From assembly GCF_032401055.1 (NCBI RefSeq), contig NZ_CP135529.1, forward strand, positions 1,736,001-1,800,000: a DNA stretch of 64,000 bases, given 5' to 3'. Below are positions 27,711-36,538 of the stretch, piece by piece; position 1 is the first letter of the stretch, and every line of letters begins with the position of its first letter. A program made the position numbers and the translations under genes. The notes beneath the pieces were generated by a model that was given only the letters and a program-made list of their open reading frames with translations, did not search any database and was not told the DNA's origin. Origin of the DNA: Tardiphaga sp. 709 (GTDB lineage: Bacteria > Pseudomonadota > Alphaproteobacteria > Rhizobiales > Xanthobacteraceae).

Positions 27711-27845
27711 GACCTGAAACCGCCTCCCCTAAAACGCGTAGCTGGTCTCGTTAGCGCAACAGGCACTCGCCATGTCGCGCGGCAACGAGATCACCACGCC
27801 TGCGGATTCCCCGCCGGCGACGCCACTGTCAACCGGGAGACGACC

Positions 27846-28412
27846 ATGTCCAAGAAGCGCATTGCACTGCTGTCATTCGCCGCCTTCAGCACGCTGATGA
27901 TTTCGGCGAGTTTCCTCGAGCCCGCTGCTGCCAAGATGATGAAGGGCGAGAACACCGTCATGGTAGGCGGCGCCGCGATGTATCCATCGAAGAACATCGT
28001 CGAGAACGCGGTCAATTCGAAGGATCACACCACGCTGGTCGCCGCCGTGAAGGCCGCCGGCCTCGTCGATACGCTGGCCAGCCCCGGTCCGTTCACCGTG
28101 TTCGCGCCGACCAATGCGGCATTCGGCAAGCTGCCAAAGGGCACTGTCGGCACACTGGTGCAGCCGGAGAACAAGGCAACGCTCACCAAGATCCTCACCT
28201 ATCATGTGGTGCCGGGTAAGCTTGCGGCTGCCGATCTCACCGATGGCAAGAAGCTGACCACCGTCGAAGGAGAGCAGCTCACCGTGAAGCGTTCGGGCGG
28301 CAAGGTCATGATCGTCGACGCCAAGGGCGGTACCTCGACCGTGACGATCCCGAACGTCAATCAGTCGAACGGCGTGATCCACGTGGTGAATACTGTGCTG
28401 ATGCCGGGCTAA
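27846..28412 (+). CDS. Secreted fasciclin (FAS1) domain protein
   Basis: 188 residues: signal peptide (MSKKRIALLSFAAFSTLMISASFLEPAAA) and one FAS1 domain with the family H1 motif (PGPFTVFAPTNAAFGKLP), the central LTYHVVPGKL and the H2 motif (NGVIHVVNTVLMPG). FAS1 proteins mediate adhesion or matrix interactions; bacterial single-domain forms are mostly uncharacterised. The ATG at 27846 has GGGAG upstream and gives a clean signal peptide, whereas the longer open frame upstream is non-coding. A T-tailed hairpin follows. Confidence 0.93.
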   Translation: MSKKRIALLSFAAFSTLMISASFLEPAAAKMMKGENTVMVGGAAMYPSKNIVENAVNSKDHTTLVAAVKAAGLVDTLASPGPFTVFAPTNAAFGKLPKGTVGTLVQPENKATLTKILTYHVVPGKLAAADLTDGKKLTTVEGEQLTVKRSGGKVMIVDAKGGTSTVTIPNVNQSNGVIHVVNTVLMPG

Positions 28413-28447
28413 CCGTTCCAGAGAGCATTCTGAATTGGCCTACTTCG

Positions 28448-28480
28448 CCTCTCCCTGTCTGCGGGGAGAGGTGCTTTTTT
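28448..28480 (+). terminator. Intrinsic terminator after the fasciclin gene
   Basis: CCTCTCCC pairs with GGGAGAGG and is followed by TTTTTT at 28475-28480. Here the CTCTCCC-type hairpin found elsewhere in the window has acquired a T-run. It also lies at the 3' end of the opposing 52-residue gene. Confidence 0.8.
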
Positions 28481-28482
28481 GA

Positions 28483-28641
28483 CTACCGCGCCAGCAGCCA
28501 GCCGAAGAAGCCGAGCCCGAGCAGGACGGCCACACCGATCGCCCAGACGCTGACGCGGATGCTGCTCGTCGTCTGCTGCTTGCTCTCGTTCTCGGCGATC
28601 GCGATGTCGCGTTCCTTGATCTCTTTGTCGGTCTCGTTCAT
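28483..28641 (-). CDS. Small single-span membrane protein
   Basis: A 52-residue frame starting MNETDKEIKERDIAIAENE with a charged N-terminal half, then one hydrophobic helix (VWAIGVAVLLGLGFFGWLLA) ending in arginine before TAG. The tidy amphipathic/hydrophobic layout and the terminator right after its stop suggest a real gene. It starts 13 bp after the stop of the upstream CGGCH protein gene on the same strand, so the two are probably co-transcribed. Function unknown. Confidence 0.65.
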   Translation of the reverse strand: MNETDKEIKERDIAIAENESKQQTTSSIRVSVWAIGVAVLLGLGFFGWLLAR

Positions 28642-28653
28642 CGCGTCCTCATT

Positions 28654-30147
28654 TCATTGCACGAAACACATGCCGATCGCAGACGACGCATCCGCGCCAA
28701 TCTGCTGACAGGCGAGACCTTCGGCACAGGTCCAGGATGCGAAGCTCTTATCCGCGACGCCCTTCTGCTTCGATCGATAGCATGTCGCACCCCAGCCATC
28801 GAGGAGAGGCGATCCCGCAAGTTCATTGGTACCACGCATCTGCGGCCGGTCGGAGAAACCGCGTGAAAAGTCCGCCGCCTTTCCATCGCGCATCGCCATG
28901 ACGATATCGCGACGGCGGGGCTGGTCACCGATGAAATGCGGCGATGCCGGAACCGTTCCCTGCGATTGGTCTGCCAGCGTATCCGCGCCTGGAAAATGGA
29001 AGCCACCGATGCCGCGGATCTGGTGGCAGCCGCCGCATGTGATGTCGTTCAGCCGCCGCGCAAAGCCGGCCGGCGAGCGGATATTCTCCAAGGCGCTGCC
29101 CTGCGATGCGGCTCGTTCCAGCGCGCTCACGACGTCGCGGTCGCTGAACACACCCTTCCCCTTGCCATCCATCAACCCGAACTCGGGCTGCAGGGCCGAC
29201 AGTGCAAAGCCAACCGGTGTTGACGCCAACGACGATGTCGCGAGGAATTTTTCGGGGATCAAAGCCGTACCGCGATCGAAGCTGTGCAGATTATCGGGCG
29301 AGAGCAGCCAGTCGCGAAACGCGCGGCCGAGCGCCGTATCAGCCAGCAACCGGTCGCGGTCGATCTGGTTCTCCATAGGTGCTGCGCGAAACTGCTTCGC
29401 ACTGGCATCGAAGCGAAACACGTTCTGCAAATAGTCGGTGCGGAATTCCTGCGTATCGGATTTCGGTCGATGCGCGATCTGCAGATTGGTCTCGATGCGA
29501 TCGATATGCGCGGCTGTGATTGTCGCAAGCGGGCCATCCGGTTTCAGCAAGCGATCCGCACGTGCGGCGCCAGTCGCGGTGAACGACGCAGAGTCGAGCC
29601 AGCGCCTGGCGAGATCCGCGCATGTCACAGACATATCGTTCGGGTCCTTCGCACGAAGCACGAGATTGAGCGTCATCGGCAGGCGTGGCGGCGTTGTGCC
29701 GGCGGCCGTGCGCGTGAGGCGATAGATCAGCCTGATCTCACCGCAGGTATCCGGCGCGACATAGGCCCGGTCCATGCGATTGACGACGCCGGCAAGCACG
29801 AACCGCGCGTCGGGCGATGTCAGCATCGCCTGGTCGAACAGTTGCACGTCGTGGCCGGGGCCGACGCCCACGCGCGGCTGGTGCTTCTGATGATCGGCGA
29901 GATAGCGCGCAAAGGCATCGTCCAGCGCCGCGCGGATTTGTGTCATCGCAGGCAGAGCAAACAGCGCGTCGTTGGGGATCGGCGTTGTCCGCGCGGGATC
30001 GAGCAGTTGCGCGAGGCCGAAGCCGCGTGTCTCGAGTGCCCGGAGCGCTCCGGGATCGGTGACGGCGAGACCATTACCCTCGTCGGCCCGCGCGACGGGA
30101 GCCACGAGGCAGAGCAGCACGGCGATGAAGCTCAAGCGAAGTCGCAC
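28654..30147 (-). CDS. Secreted protein with a c-type haem motif, unknown function
   Basis: About 497 residues. A GTG at 30147 begins VRLRLSFIAVLLCLVAPVARADEG, a good Sec signal peptide; the frame extends upstream to 30222 but that part lacks signal-peptide character. Near residue 390 lies CGGCH (LNDITCGGCHQIRGIGGFHFPGAD), a CxxCH haem-attachment motif followed by a possible axial-ligand region, and the C-terminus has paired cysteines (ATCYRSKQ, SWTCAEGLACQQ). This suggests a periplasmic haem protein or a peroxidase-like unknown. I do not recognise a named family. A terminator-less short gap leads to the 52-residue gene. Confidence 0.75.
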   Translation of the reverse strand: MRLRLSFIAVLLCLVAPVARADEGNGLAVTDPGALRALETRGFGLAQLLDPARTTPIPNDALFALPAMTQIRAALDDAFARYLADHQKHQPRVGVGPGHDVQLFDQAMLTSPDARFVLAGVVNRMDRAYVAPDTCGEIRLIYRLTRTAAGTTPPRLPMTLNLVLRAKDPNDMSVTCADLARRWLDSASFTATGAARADRLLKPDGPLATITAAHIDRIETNLQIAHRPKSDTQEFRTDYLQNVFRFDASAKQFRAAPMENQIDRDRLLADTALGRAFRDWLLSPDNLHSFDRGTALIPEKFLATSSLASTPVGFALSALQPEFGLMDGKGKGVFSDRDVVSALERAASQGSALENIRSPAGFARRLNDITCGGCHQIRGIGGFHFPGADTLADQSQGTVPASPHFIGDQPRRRDIVMAMRDGKAADFSRGFSDRPQMRGTNELAGSPLLDGWGATCYRSKQKGVADKSFASWTCAEGLACQQIGADASSAIGMCFVQ

Positions 30148-30190
30148 GGCGCTATCCCAGACGTCACGTCGAGAAGCTAGCGCAAAACAA

Positions 30191-30214
30191 AGGCCGCTGC
30201 ACCAGCAGCGGCCT
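30191..30214 (-). terminator. Intrinsic terminator for the coiled-coil membrane protein gene
   Basis: AGGCCGCTGC and its complement around a 4-base loop; read on the minus strand the stem is followed by TTGTTTTG. It lies 28 bp beyond the stop at 30242. Confidence 0.75.
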
Positions 30215-30241
30215 GAACGCATTCGTCGCTAGAAGGGTGGA

Positions 30242-31222
30242 TCAGCGGGCGACGATCAGGCCCTTGGAGGTGACCACCGTCCAGCGGCCGTCCTGCTTGC
30301 GGATCGCATCTATACGACCAAGACCGGGAACCGGATCACCGGCATAGACTTCGAAGATTCCGGCACGGCCCTCGATGGTGGCGCCGCCGCCGGCGATGTC
30401 GATGATGCGCCAGCCTTCGACCATGGGCAGGCGTGCAACTTCAGGCTTGGGTGCGGGGGTCGGTACCGGGGCGTTGATCGAACCCGTGACTTCCTTGGCC
30501 GGTGCGGAGGCAACCGGTGCAGGGGCCGGCGCGGGCGCAGCTGCAGGAGGCGGCGTGGTGCGCAGCTTTTCGACGGTCTCGCTCAGCTTGGCGAGTTTCG
30601 CGGCCGGTTCGGCCTGCGCCTTCTCAAGCTTGTCGAGACGATCGGCAGACTTCGCGCGCGCCGCAATGGACTGCTTGGCGTTGCGGTCGACCTCGGCCTT
30701 GAGCGCCGAGAGTTCGCCGTCCAGGCGAGCGATATGGTCTTCCAGTGCCTGATTGGTCGACTTGGTATCGTCGGCGGCAAACAGCTTGCCGAGGCCCGAC
30801 ATGGCGACCGAACCACCAACCGCGCCGACGGTGATACCCAGCGCGATCATCGCGGCGATGGCCAGCATCCGGCTGCGGCCAGCCTTCTCTGCCGACTCAA
30901 TCTTCGGCTCTGAATTGACGAAATCTTCCCAGGAGTGCTCGCGCGATGCACTCTCGCGGGATGCGCCATCATGCGGGCCGCTCTCGCGGGAGGGAGCCAT
31001 GATGGTGATCCGGCCGGGCGCTCCAAGCTTCGGCGCTTCCCTCTTTGGCATCTGGGCGGGGCGGTCAGCACCGCTGCGCTCGTCGCCCTGCTCCGGTGCG
31101 AGCTTCGGCGAATCCACATGGATGTCAGCATCGTGGGAACCGGCCGCCGCCGCGGCGCCGGTGTCGACGTGATCGCCGCTGACGTCTGGGGTGGAATCGG
31201 CCTTGTGCTCGCTCACGATCAA
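30242..31222 (-). CDS. Single-span membrane protein with coiled coil and Pro/Ala-rich linker
   Basis: About 326 residues. An acidic, Asp/His-rich cytoplasmic N-terminus precedes one membrane helix (MLAIAAMIALGITVGAVGGSVAMSG, about residues 118-142). A heptad-type coiled coil follows (NQALEDHIARLDGELSALKAEVD to AKLSETVEKLR), then a Pro/Ala linker with KEVTGSI and a C-terminal globular part (EGWRIIDIAGGGATIEGRAGIFEVYAGDPVPGLGRI). The layout is common in uncharacterised Rhizobiales envelope proteins. The start is TTG at 31222 (GGAG four bases upstream) or GTG at 31216 (ten bases), so the first two residues are uncertain. Confidence 0.75.
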   Translation of the reverse strand: MIVSEHKADSTPDVSGDHVDTGAAAAAGSHDADIHVDSPKLAPEQGDERSGADRPAQMPKREAPKLGAPGRITIMAPSRESGPHDGASRESASREHSWEDFVNSEPKIESAEKAGRSRMLAIAAMIALGITVGAVGGSVAMSGLGKLFAADDTKSTNQALEDHIARLDGELSALKAEVDRNAKQSIAARAKSADRLDKLEKAQAEPAAKLAKLSETVEKLRTTPPPAAAPAPAPAPVASAPAKEVTGSINAPVPTPAPKPEVARLPMVEGWRIIDIAGGGATIEGRAGIFEVYAGDPVPGLGRIDAIRKQDGRWTVVTSKGLIVAR

Positions 31223-31390
31223 ATTCTCCGGAATAGATGAACACTTTGGTAACTTTCATTGCTTGCCAAATCCTTACCGGTTGCCGTGCTTACGAAAATT
31301 TCACCTCTTGTCCGGCGGCAGGAACCGTTGCTTGACGCGCACCCGCCCCGCCCGCACAACACCTGCAAACAGAACAATCGGGGAAACGTC

Positions 31391-32002
31391 ATGAAGCTCT
31401 ACGATTCCATCGGACCGAATCCGCGCGTGGTGCGCATGTTCATGGCCGAGAAAGGCATCAGCCTCCCCGTCCAGACCGTCGATCTTGCGGGTGGCGAGAA
31501 CCGCGAGCCCGCGCATCTGGCGCGCAATCCGCATGGGCAGATGCCGACGCTCGAACTGGACGATGGCGCCTATGTGTCCGAAACGGTCGCGATCTGCGAA
31601 TATGTCGAGGAGATGCATCCGACGCCGCCGCTGATCGGCACCACGCCCGAGCAGCGCGCCGAGGCGCGGATGTGGCGGCAGCGCGTCGATCTCAACATCT
31701 GCCAGCACATCGCCAACGGCTATCGCTTTTCGGAGGGATTGAAGCGCTTCGAGACACGTATCGTCTGCGTGCCCGAAGGCGCGCCGGGCCTGAAAACAAT
31801 CGCCATCGACCGGCTGCGCTGGCTCGACGGACAGATGGGCGGCAAGACCTTCATCTGCGGCGAGCGGTTCACCATGGCCGACATCGTGCTGTTTTGCTGG
31901 CTCGATTTCGCCGACAAGGTGAAGCAGCCTTGGGACCGGGGCAATGCGAGGATCGCAGCGTGGTTCGAGCGGGTCGGTGCGCGGGAGAGTGTGAAGGCGT
32001 AA
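31391..32002 (+). CDS. Glutathione S-transferase family protein
   Basis: 203 residues with a thioredoxin-like N-terminal domain (MKLYDSIGPNPRVVRMFMAEKGI) and the glutathione-binding NPHGQMPTLELDDGAYVSETVAICEYVEE, where the cis-Pro and the SE pair are seen. An alpha-helical C-terminal domain contains GERFTMADIVLFCWLDFA, the N-capping/hydrophobic staple region. ATG at 31391; the open frame extends upstream without coding character. A probable serine replaces the catalytic tyrosine. Substrate unknown. Confidence 0.92.
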   Translation: MKLYDSIGPNPRVVRMFMAEKGISLPVQTVDLAGGENREPAHLARNPHGQMPTLELDDGAYVSETVAICEYVEEMHPTPPLIGTTPEQRAEARMWRQRVDLNICQHIANGYRFSEGLKRFETRIVCVPEGAPGLKTIAIDRLRWLDGQMGGKTFICGERFTMADIVLFCWLDFADKVKQPWDRGNARIAAWFERVGARESVKA

Positions 32003-32024
32003 CTGGCGCTCTGACACAAAACTC

Positions 32025-32112
32025 CGTCATGGCCGGGCCTGTCCCGGCCATCCACGTCTTTATTCGTTTTGTTGCCAAGGCGTGGATACGCGGGACAAGC
32101 CCGCGCATGACG
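32025..32112. repeat. Long intergenic inverted repeat (CGTCATGgCCGGG family)
   Basis: Begins CGTCATGGCCGGG and ends CATGACG, with a CCACGTCTTT centre and a second hairpin (GCGGGACAAGCCCGC). Same plan as the element at 11511-11593. Lies between the convergent GST and TPM genes. Confidence 0.8.
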
Positions 32113-32130
32113 GCTGAGAGGGCGTAACGG

Positions 32131-32628
32131 CTACAGCACCACCGGCGCATCCGGCAGTTCGTTCACCGAGCCGGCATCGCGCGGAAAATGCGCCGCCAGA
32201 TGCCGCGTCACCGCATCGATCCCCTTGATCACACCGCGCTCGAAATGCCCGGCGCGAAACTCCGCTTCCATCATCTGGCAGATGGCTTCCCAGCCGGCTT
32301 TGCCGACGCGGGCATCGATGCCGCGGTCGACCACGATCTCGACATCGCGATCGGCGAGCAGCAGATAGATCAGCACGCCGTTGTTATGCGCGGTGTCCCA
32401 GACACGCAATTGCGCGAACACGTCGATGGCGCGTTCGCGGGCGGATTGATTGCGGAACAGTGGGGCACCGTCCAGCGCGCCTTCGACCACGAAGCGGATC
32501 TGGCCGGCATGGCTGGCCTCGGAGGCCTTGATGGCCTGTTCGATCCTTGCGAGCGATTGCGGCGGGAACGCCTTGCGGACCCGCGAGCGATTGCCGAGCA
32601 GATGGTTGCCGATGCGTTTGAGGCTCAT
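32131..32628 (-). CDS. TPM-domain protein
   Basis: 165 residues beginning MSLKRIGNHLLGNRSRVRKAFPPQ, with the TPM fold stretch GQIRFVVEGAL, VFAQLRVWDTAHNNGVLIYLLLADRDVEIVVDRGI and a C-terminal helix. There is no signal peptide. The ATG overlaps the TGA of the upstream TPM gene (TGATG), so it is translationally coupled to it. TPM (Psb32/YgcG) domains are linked to phosphatase activity and photosystem repair in plants; in bacteria they sit beside lemA with unknown roles. Confidence 0.83.
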   Translation of the reverse strand: MSLKRIGNHLLGNRSRVRKAFPPQSLARIEQAIKASEASHAGQIRFVVEGALDGAPLFRNQSARERAIDVFAQLRVWDTAHNNGVLIYLLLADRDVEIVVDRGIDARVGKAGWEAICQMMEAEFRAGHFERGVIKGIDAVTRHLAAHFPRDAGSVNELPDAPVVL

Positions 32629-33509
32629 CACCAACTCCCCGAAGCGCCGCCGCCACCGAAACTGCCGCCGCCTCCACTGAAGCCGCCGCTGCTCGATGAA
32701 CTCCCTGATGACCAGGAACCGCCGCCGCCCCCGATATAGCCACCGCCGCGACGTCCACCGCCTCCGCCGCCCGACATGAGGGCCTCGCTGATCAGCGTAA
32801 AGAAAAACGCGACCGCGCCGAGAATGCCGCCGAACAACAGGCTGCCGGCGACCAACCAGACCACCGCGGTGACGAGCCCGCCGGTGGCCAATGAGCCGAA
32901 CAGCCGGCCGAAGATATTACGCAGGATACTGCCGAAGATCAGAACGCCGAACAGCAGGAACGGCGCATATTCCATGATCTGATCGAGGGCATTCGAATTG
33001 CCCTTCCATTCATCCGGCGCCGGCAGCGGCTCGCCATCGATCACCTTGATGATCTGATTGACGCCGGCCGTGATGCCACCCGCGAAATCGCCGGTCTTGA
33101 AGCGCGGCGTGATGATCTCGTCCATGATCCGTTTTGTCGTGACGTCGGTCAGCGCGCCTTCGAGGCCGTAGCCGACTTCGATGCGGAGCTTGCGATCGTC
33201 CTTGGCGACCAGCAGGATCGCGCCGTCATCGACTTTCTTGCGGCCAATCTTCCAGGCTTCGGCAACGCGGATGGAGTATTGCGCGATGGCTTCTGGCGCC
33301 GTGGTGGGCACGATCAGCACCACGATCTGGCTGCCCTTGCGCGACTCGAAATCACGCAGCGTGCTGTCGAGCGACGCCCGGTCGGACTCGCTCAACGTCA
33401 TGGTCTGATCGACCACGCGCCCCGTCAGAGCCGGCACGGCCACATCGGCCAGAGCGACGGCGCTCCAGCACAGCAGCAAGGTAAGCAGACAGGCTTTGAT
33501 CGCCTTCAT
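32628..33509 (-). CDS. YgcG-like TPM-domain membrane protein with Gly-rich tail
   Basis: 293 residues: Sec signal peptide (MKAIKACLLTLLLCWSAVALA) and an extracytoplasmic TPM domain (VVDQTMTLSESDRASLDSTLRDFESRKGSQIVVLIV, DDGAILLVAKDDRKLRIEVGYGLEG). Two hydrophobic segments (LLFGVLIFGSILRN, LVTAVVWLVAGSLLFGGILGAVAFFF) precede a Gly/Ser-rich low-complexity tail of about 50 residues ending GASGSW. This matches the conserved lemA neighbour in many proteobacteria. It lies 24 bp after lemA and overlaps the next TPM gene by one base. Confidence 0.9.
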   Translation of the reverse strand: MKAIKACLLTLLLCWSAVALADVAVPALTGRVVDQTMTLSESDRASLDSTLRDFESRKGSQIVVLIVPTTAPEAIAQYSIRVAEAWKIGRKKVDDGAILLVAKDDRKLRIEVGYGLEGALTDVTTKRIMDEIITPRFKTGDFAGGITAGVNQIIKVIDGEPLPAPDEWKGNSNALDQIMEYAPFLLFGVLIFGSILRNIFGRLFGSLATGGLVTAVVWLVAGSLLFGGILGAVAFFFTLISEALMSGGGGGGRRGGGYIGGGGGSWSSGSSSSSGGFSGGGGSFGGGGASGSW

Positions 33510-33533
33510 CGGATCGGCCTGATCGGCACCGGT

Positions 33534-34142
33534 CTATTTCGCGGGCGCCGGCGTCGGGTTGAAGTCGACCTTCGGTGCGGTCGAAATCTCGCTCTCATTA
33601 GCGACCGAGAAATTCGCCTTCTCCTTGTAGCCGAACATCATGGCGGTGAGATTGTTCGGGAAGGTGCGCACGCCGACATTATAATCCTGCACCGACTTGA
33701 TGTAGCGGTTGCGCGCCACGGTGATGCGGTTCTCGGTGCCTTCGAGCTGCGACATCAGATCCTTGAACAGCGCGTCTGACTTGAGCTGTGGATAGTTCTC
33801 GGTGACCACGAGCAAGCGCGACAGCGCGCTGGAGAGTTCGCCTTGCGCGGCCTGGAATTTCTGCAGCGCGGCGGGATCGTTGACCACATCAGGCGTCGCC
33901 TGCACCGAGCCGACCTTGGCGCGTGCATTTGTGACGCCCAGAAGAACGTCTTTCTCCTGCTGCGCGAAGCCCTTCACGGAATTCACGAGATTCGGCACGA
34001 GGTCCGCGCGGCGCTGATACTGGTTGACCACTTCCGACCAGGCCGACTTGACCTGCTCATCATTGGTCTGGATCGCGTTGTAACCGCAATTGGTCAGGCT
34101 GAGGGTCGCCAGTGCTGCCAGCACGGTCAAAAACTTGCGCAT
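33534..34142 (-). CDS. lemA: LemA family protein
   Basis: 202 residues: an N-terminal hydrophobic signal or anchor (FLTVLAALATLSLTNCGYN) and the LemA helical domain with VKSAWSEVVNQYQRRADLVPNLVNSVKGFA and the C-terminal YNVGVRTFPNNLTAMMFGYKEKANF. The cysteine after the hydrophobic segment resembles a lipobox, but asparagine at -1 is atypical, so lipidation is uncertain. First gene of the lemA-TPM-TPM operon. The cellular role of LemA is unclear. Confidence 0.93.
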   Translation of the reverse strand: MRKFLTVLAALATLSLTNCGYNAIQTNDEQVKSAWSEVVNQYQRRADLVPNLVNSVKGFAQQEKDVLLGVTNARAKVGSVQATPDVVNDPAALQKFQAAQGELSSALSRLLVVTENYPQLKSDALFKDLMSQLEGTENRITVARNRYIKSVQDYNVGVRTFPNNLTAMMFGYKEKANFSVANESEISTAPKVDFNPTPAPAK

Positions 34143-34330
34143 GAAATTCTCCTGTGACGCGGCTCAAATGGCTCGACCGCTTCTAGCACAGGCAAACGAC
34201 GAAAGCCGCCACAAGTTCATCGCGAATGCTGCAATGCCCATACGGGTTTATGTTTGCATGCCCGGCATTCATTGTTAGCCTTGCCGCAACCATCGGCCCA
34301 CAGAAGCCGAGGACATTTGGGGAGGTTTCC

Positions 34331-35893
34331 ATGACGGACGTGCTCAACGCGTTTCCGACGGTCGGGGCGCAGACCTTGCGGGCGCTGGCGCGCTATCCGG
34401 ATCGCATCGCTTTCAGCTGGCCCGGCGGCACCATCACCTATCGCGGCACCACGGACCTGATCGCGCGACTGCAGAATGTGTTCATGAACCTCGGCGCACA
34501 GCCCGGCACCAAAGTGGCGTTGCTGACAGCCAATCGCGCCGACACCTGGTGCGCCGGTGTCGCCGCACAACTGTCGCGTTTCGCAATCTCCTGGCTGCAT
34601 CCGCTGGGCTCGATGCAGGACCAGGTCGACCAGATCGAGGATGCCGGCTCGACCATCCTGATTATCGACGCCGACAATTTCCTGCAGCGCGGCGGCGAAC
34701 TGGCGACGCGCGCCCAGGGCCTGCAGCATGTGTTCACGCTCGGCCGTGCAGACTACGGCATCGATCTCCTGAAAGTCGTCGGTAATGGCGGCAGCGCCAC
34801 CGCGCGGGACTTCGCTGTTATCGATGACATCGCGGTGCTGAACTACACCGGCGGCACCACCGGCAAATCGAAGGGCGCCTTGCGCCGGCACCGCGAAGTA
34901 TCGGGCTTTGCCAGCGCTATTCTCGCGGATTTCGAGATTCCGGATCGGCCGAGCTATCTCACGGTGGCGCCGATCAGTCATGTCGCCGGCACCAAGGTGC
35001 TACCGACGCTGATGCGCGGAGGCACTGTACATATGCTGAAAGGGTTCGATCCCGAGGCCGTGCTCAAGACGATCGAGCGCGAGCGGATCAATTTCACGCT
35101 GTTCGTACCGACCATGATCTATGTGCTGCTCGACAATCCCGCGCTGTCGAAAACCGACCTCTCCTCGCTCGATCTCGTGCTTTACGGCGCCTCGCCGATG
35201 TCACCAAGCCGGCTGGTCGAAGGCATCGAGCGGATCGGGCCGGTGTTCTCGCAGCTTTACGGGCAGACCGAATGCTATCCGGTGTCGGTGCTGCGCAAGA
35301 CGGATCATGATCCGAGGAAGCCCGAGCTGTTCTTGTCCTGCGGCTTCCCCATCGCAGTCTGCGACGTCCGCATCCTCGACGATGACGACCAGGAAGTCTC
35401 GCCCGGCGAGGCCGGCGAGATCTGCGTCCGCGCGCCGCACGTGATGAAGGAATACTGGAAGCGGCCGGAGCAGACCGCAGAGACGCTGAAGAATGGCTGG
35501 CTGCATACTGGCGACATCGCCCGCGCCGACGAGCGCGGCTACATGTTCATCCTCGACCGCAAGAAGGACATGATCGTCTCCGGCGGCTTCAACATCTTCC
35601 CGCGCGAGATCGAGGATGTGCTCACCACCCACGCGGATGTGGCGATGTGCGCCGTGGTCGGCGTGCCCGACGACAAATGGGGCGAAGCCGTCACCGCCAT
35701 CGTGGTCGCCCGCGGCGGCGCGAAGCCGAATGCGGATGAGCTGATCAATCTGGTGAAGACCCGCAAGGGTTCGGCCCATGCGCCGAAGCACATCAAGTTC
35801 GTGACCGAATTGCCGATGACCGGCGTTGGCAAGATCGACAAGAAGGCGCTGCGCGCAAGCTTCTGGGTCGGGCGCGAGCGGATGGTGGGGTAA
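34331..35893 (+). CDS. AMP-forming acyl-CoA synthetase
   Basis: 520-residue ANL-superfamily ligase that activates a carboxylic acid to its acyl-CoA through an acyl-adenylate. Key motifs are YTGGTTGKSKGA (P-loop), YGQTE (A5), the adenylate-binding GDIARADERGYM and the hinge DRKKDMIVSGGFNIFPREIE, ending with the catalytic lysine region VGKIDKKALR. ATG at 34331 follows GGGGAGG at ideal spacing; the open frame upstream is non-coding. Substrate chain length is not apparent. Monocistronic, divergent from lemA. Confidence 0.92.
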   Translation: MTDVLNAFPTVGAQTLRALARYPDRIAFSWPGGTITYRGTTDLIARLQNVFMNLGAQPGTKVALLTANRADTWCAGVAAQLSRFAISWLHPLGSMQDQVDQIEDAGSTILIIDADNFLQRGGELATRAQGLQHVFTLGRADYGIDLLKVVGNGGSATARDFAVIDDIAVLNYTGGTTGKSKGALRRHREVSGFASAILADFEIPDRPSYLTVAPISHVAGTKVLPTLMRGGTVHMLKGFDPEAVLKTIERERINFTLFVPTMIYVLLDNPALSKTDLSSLDLVLYGASPMSPSRLVEGIERIGPVFSQLYGQTECYPVSVLRKTDHDPRKPELFLSCGFPIAVCDVRILDDDDQEVSPGEAGEICVRAPHVMKEYWKRPEQTAETLKNGWLHTGDIARADERGYMFILDRKKDMIVSGGFNIFPREIEDVLTTHADVAMCAVVGVPDDKWGEAVTAIVVARGGAKPNADELINLVKTRKGSAHAPKHIKFVTELPMTGVGKIDKKALRASFWVGRERMVG

Positions 35894-35922
35894 GGGGCCA
35901 GATCTCTCCGCACCGCCAGGCC

Positions 35923-35976
35923 CGTCATTCCGGGGCAGACCGAGCGCGCAGCGATCGGGGTGAACCCGGAATGACG
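35923..35976. repeat. Intergenic inverted repeat (CGTCATTCCGGGG type)
   Basis: CGTCATTCCGGG at the start is matched by CCCGGAATGACG at the end around a GAGCGCGCAGCGA centre. It is a third repeat plan, related at its ends to the CGTCAT elements elsewhere. It lies between the acyl-CoA synthetase and the HxlR gene. Confidence 0.75.
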
Positions 35977-36034
35977 ATGGGAAGACACCACCAAGTGACT
36001 TGCATGATGATAGTTACTCCCCTATCTTCCCACT

Positions 36035-36538
36035 ATGGAGCGCAAGAGTTTCGAGAAACTGGAATGCCCGGTTGCCCGCAGCCTTGAGCGCGTCGGCGAG
36101 TGGTGGAGCATTCTAATCATGCGCGATGCCATCTACGGCATGACGCGGTTCGACCAGTTCCAGAAGAACCTCAACATCGCGCCGAACATGCTGACCCGCC
36201 GGCTGGCAGTCCTTGTCGAGGCCGGCCTGCTGGAGAAGCGGCTATATTGCGAAAAGCCGCCGCGTTACGAATATATCGTGACCCCGCGCGGCCGGGATTT
36301 CCGTTCCGTGCTGTGGTCGCTGCAAAGCTGGGGCAACCGGCACTTCGCGCCTGAGGGTGAAAGCGTTGTTCTGATCGACAAGGAGACCGGCGAGACCGCC
36401 GATCCCATCCTGGTTGACCGCCGTACCGGCAAACCAATCACCGAAGCCACCCACGCCAACGCCCCCGGTCCTGCCGCCAGCGCACGCGTGCAACGGCGGC
36501 TCAGCAAACCGCGCCCGCAGAAGGACGGATCACCATGA
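36035..36538 (+). CDS. HxlR-family transcriptional regulator
   Basis: 167 residues. The winged helix starts with the HxlR hallmark CPVARSLERVGEWWSILIMRDA and continues FDQFQKNLNIAPNMLTRRLAVLVEAGLLEKR. The N-terminal cysteine is the conserved one that in some members senses electrophiles or redox. A C-terminal tail of about 60 residues beyond the core is rich in Ala, Pro and Arg. It overlaps the downstream MATE gene by ATGA, so it is the likely regulator of that pump; the inducer is unknown. Confidence 0.92.
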   Translation: MERKSFEKLECPVARSLERVGEWWSILIMRDAIYGMTRFDQFQKNLNIAPNMLTRRLAVLVEAGLLEKRLYCEKPPRYEYIVTPRGRDFRSVLWSLQSWGNRHFAPEGESVVLIDKETGETADPILVDRRTGKPITEATHANAPGPAASARVQRRLSKPRPQKDGSP

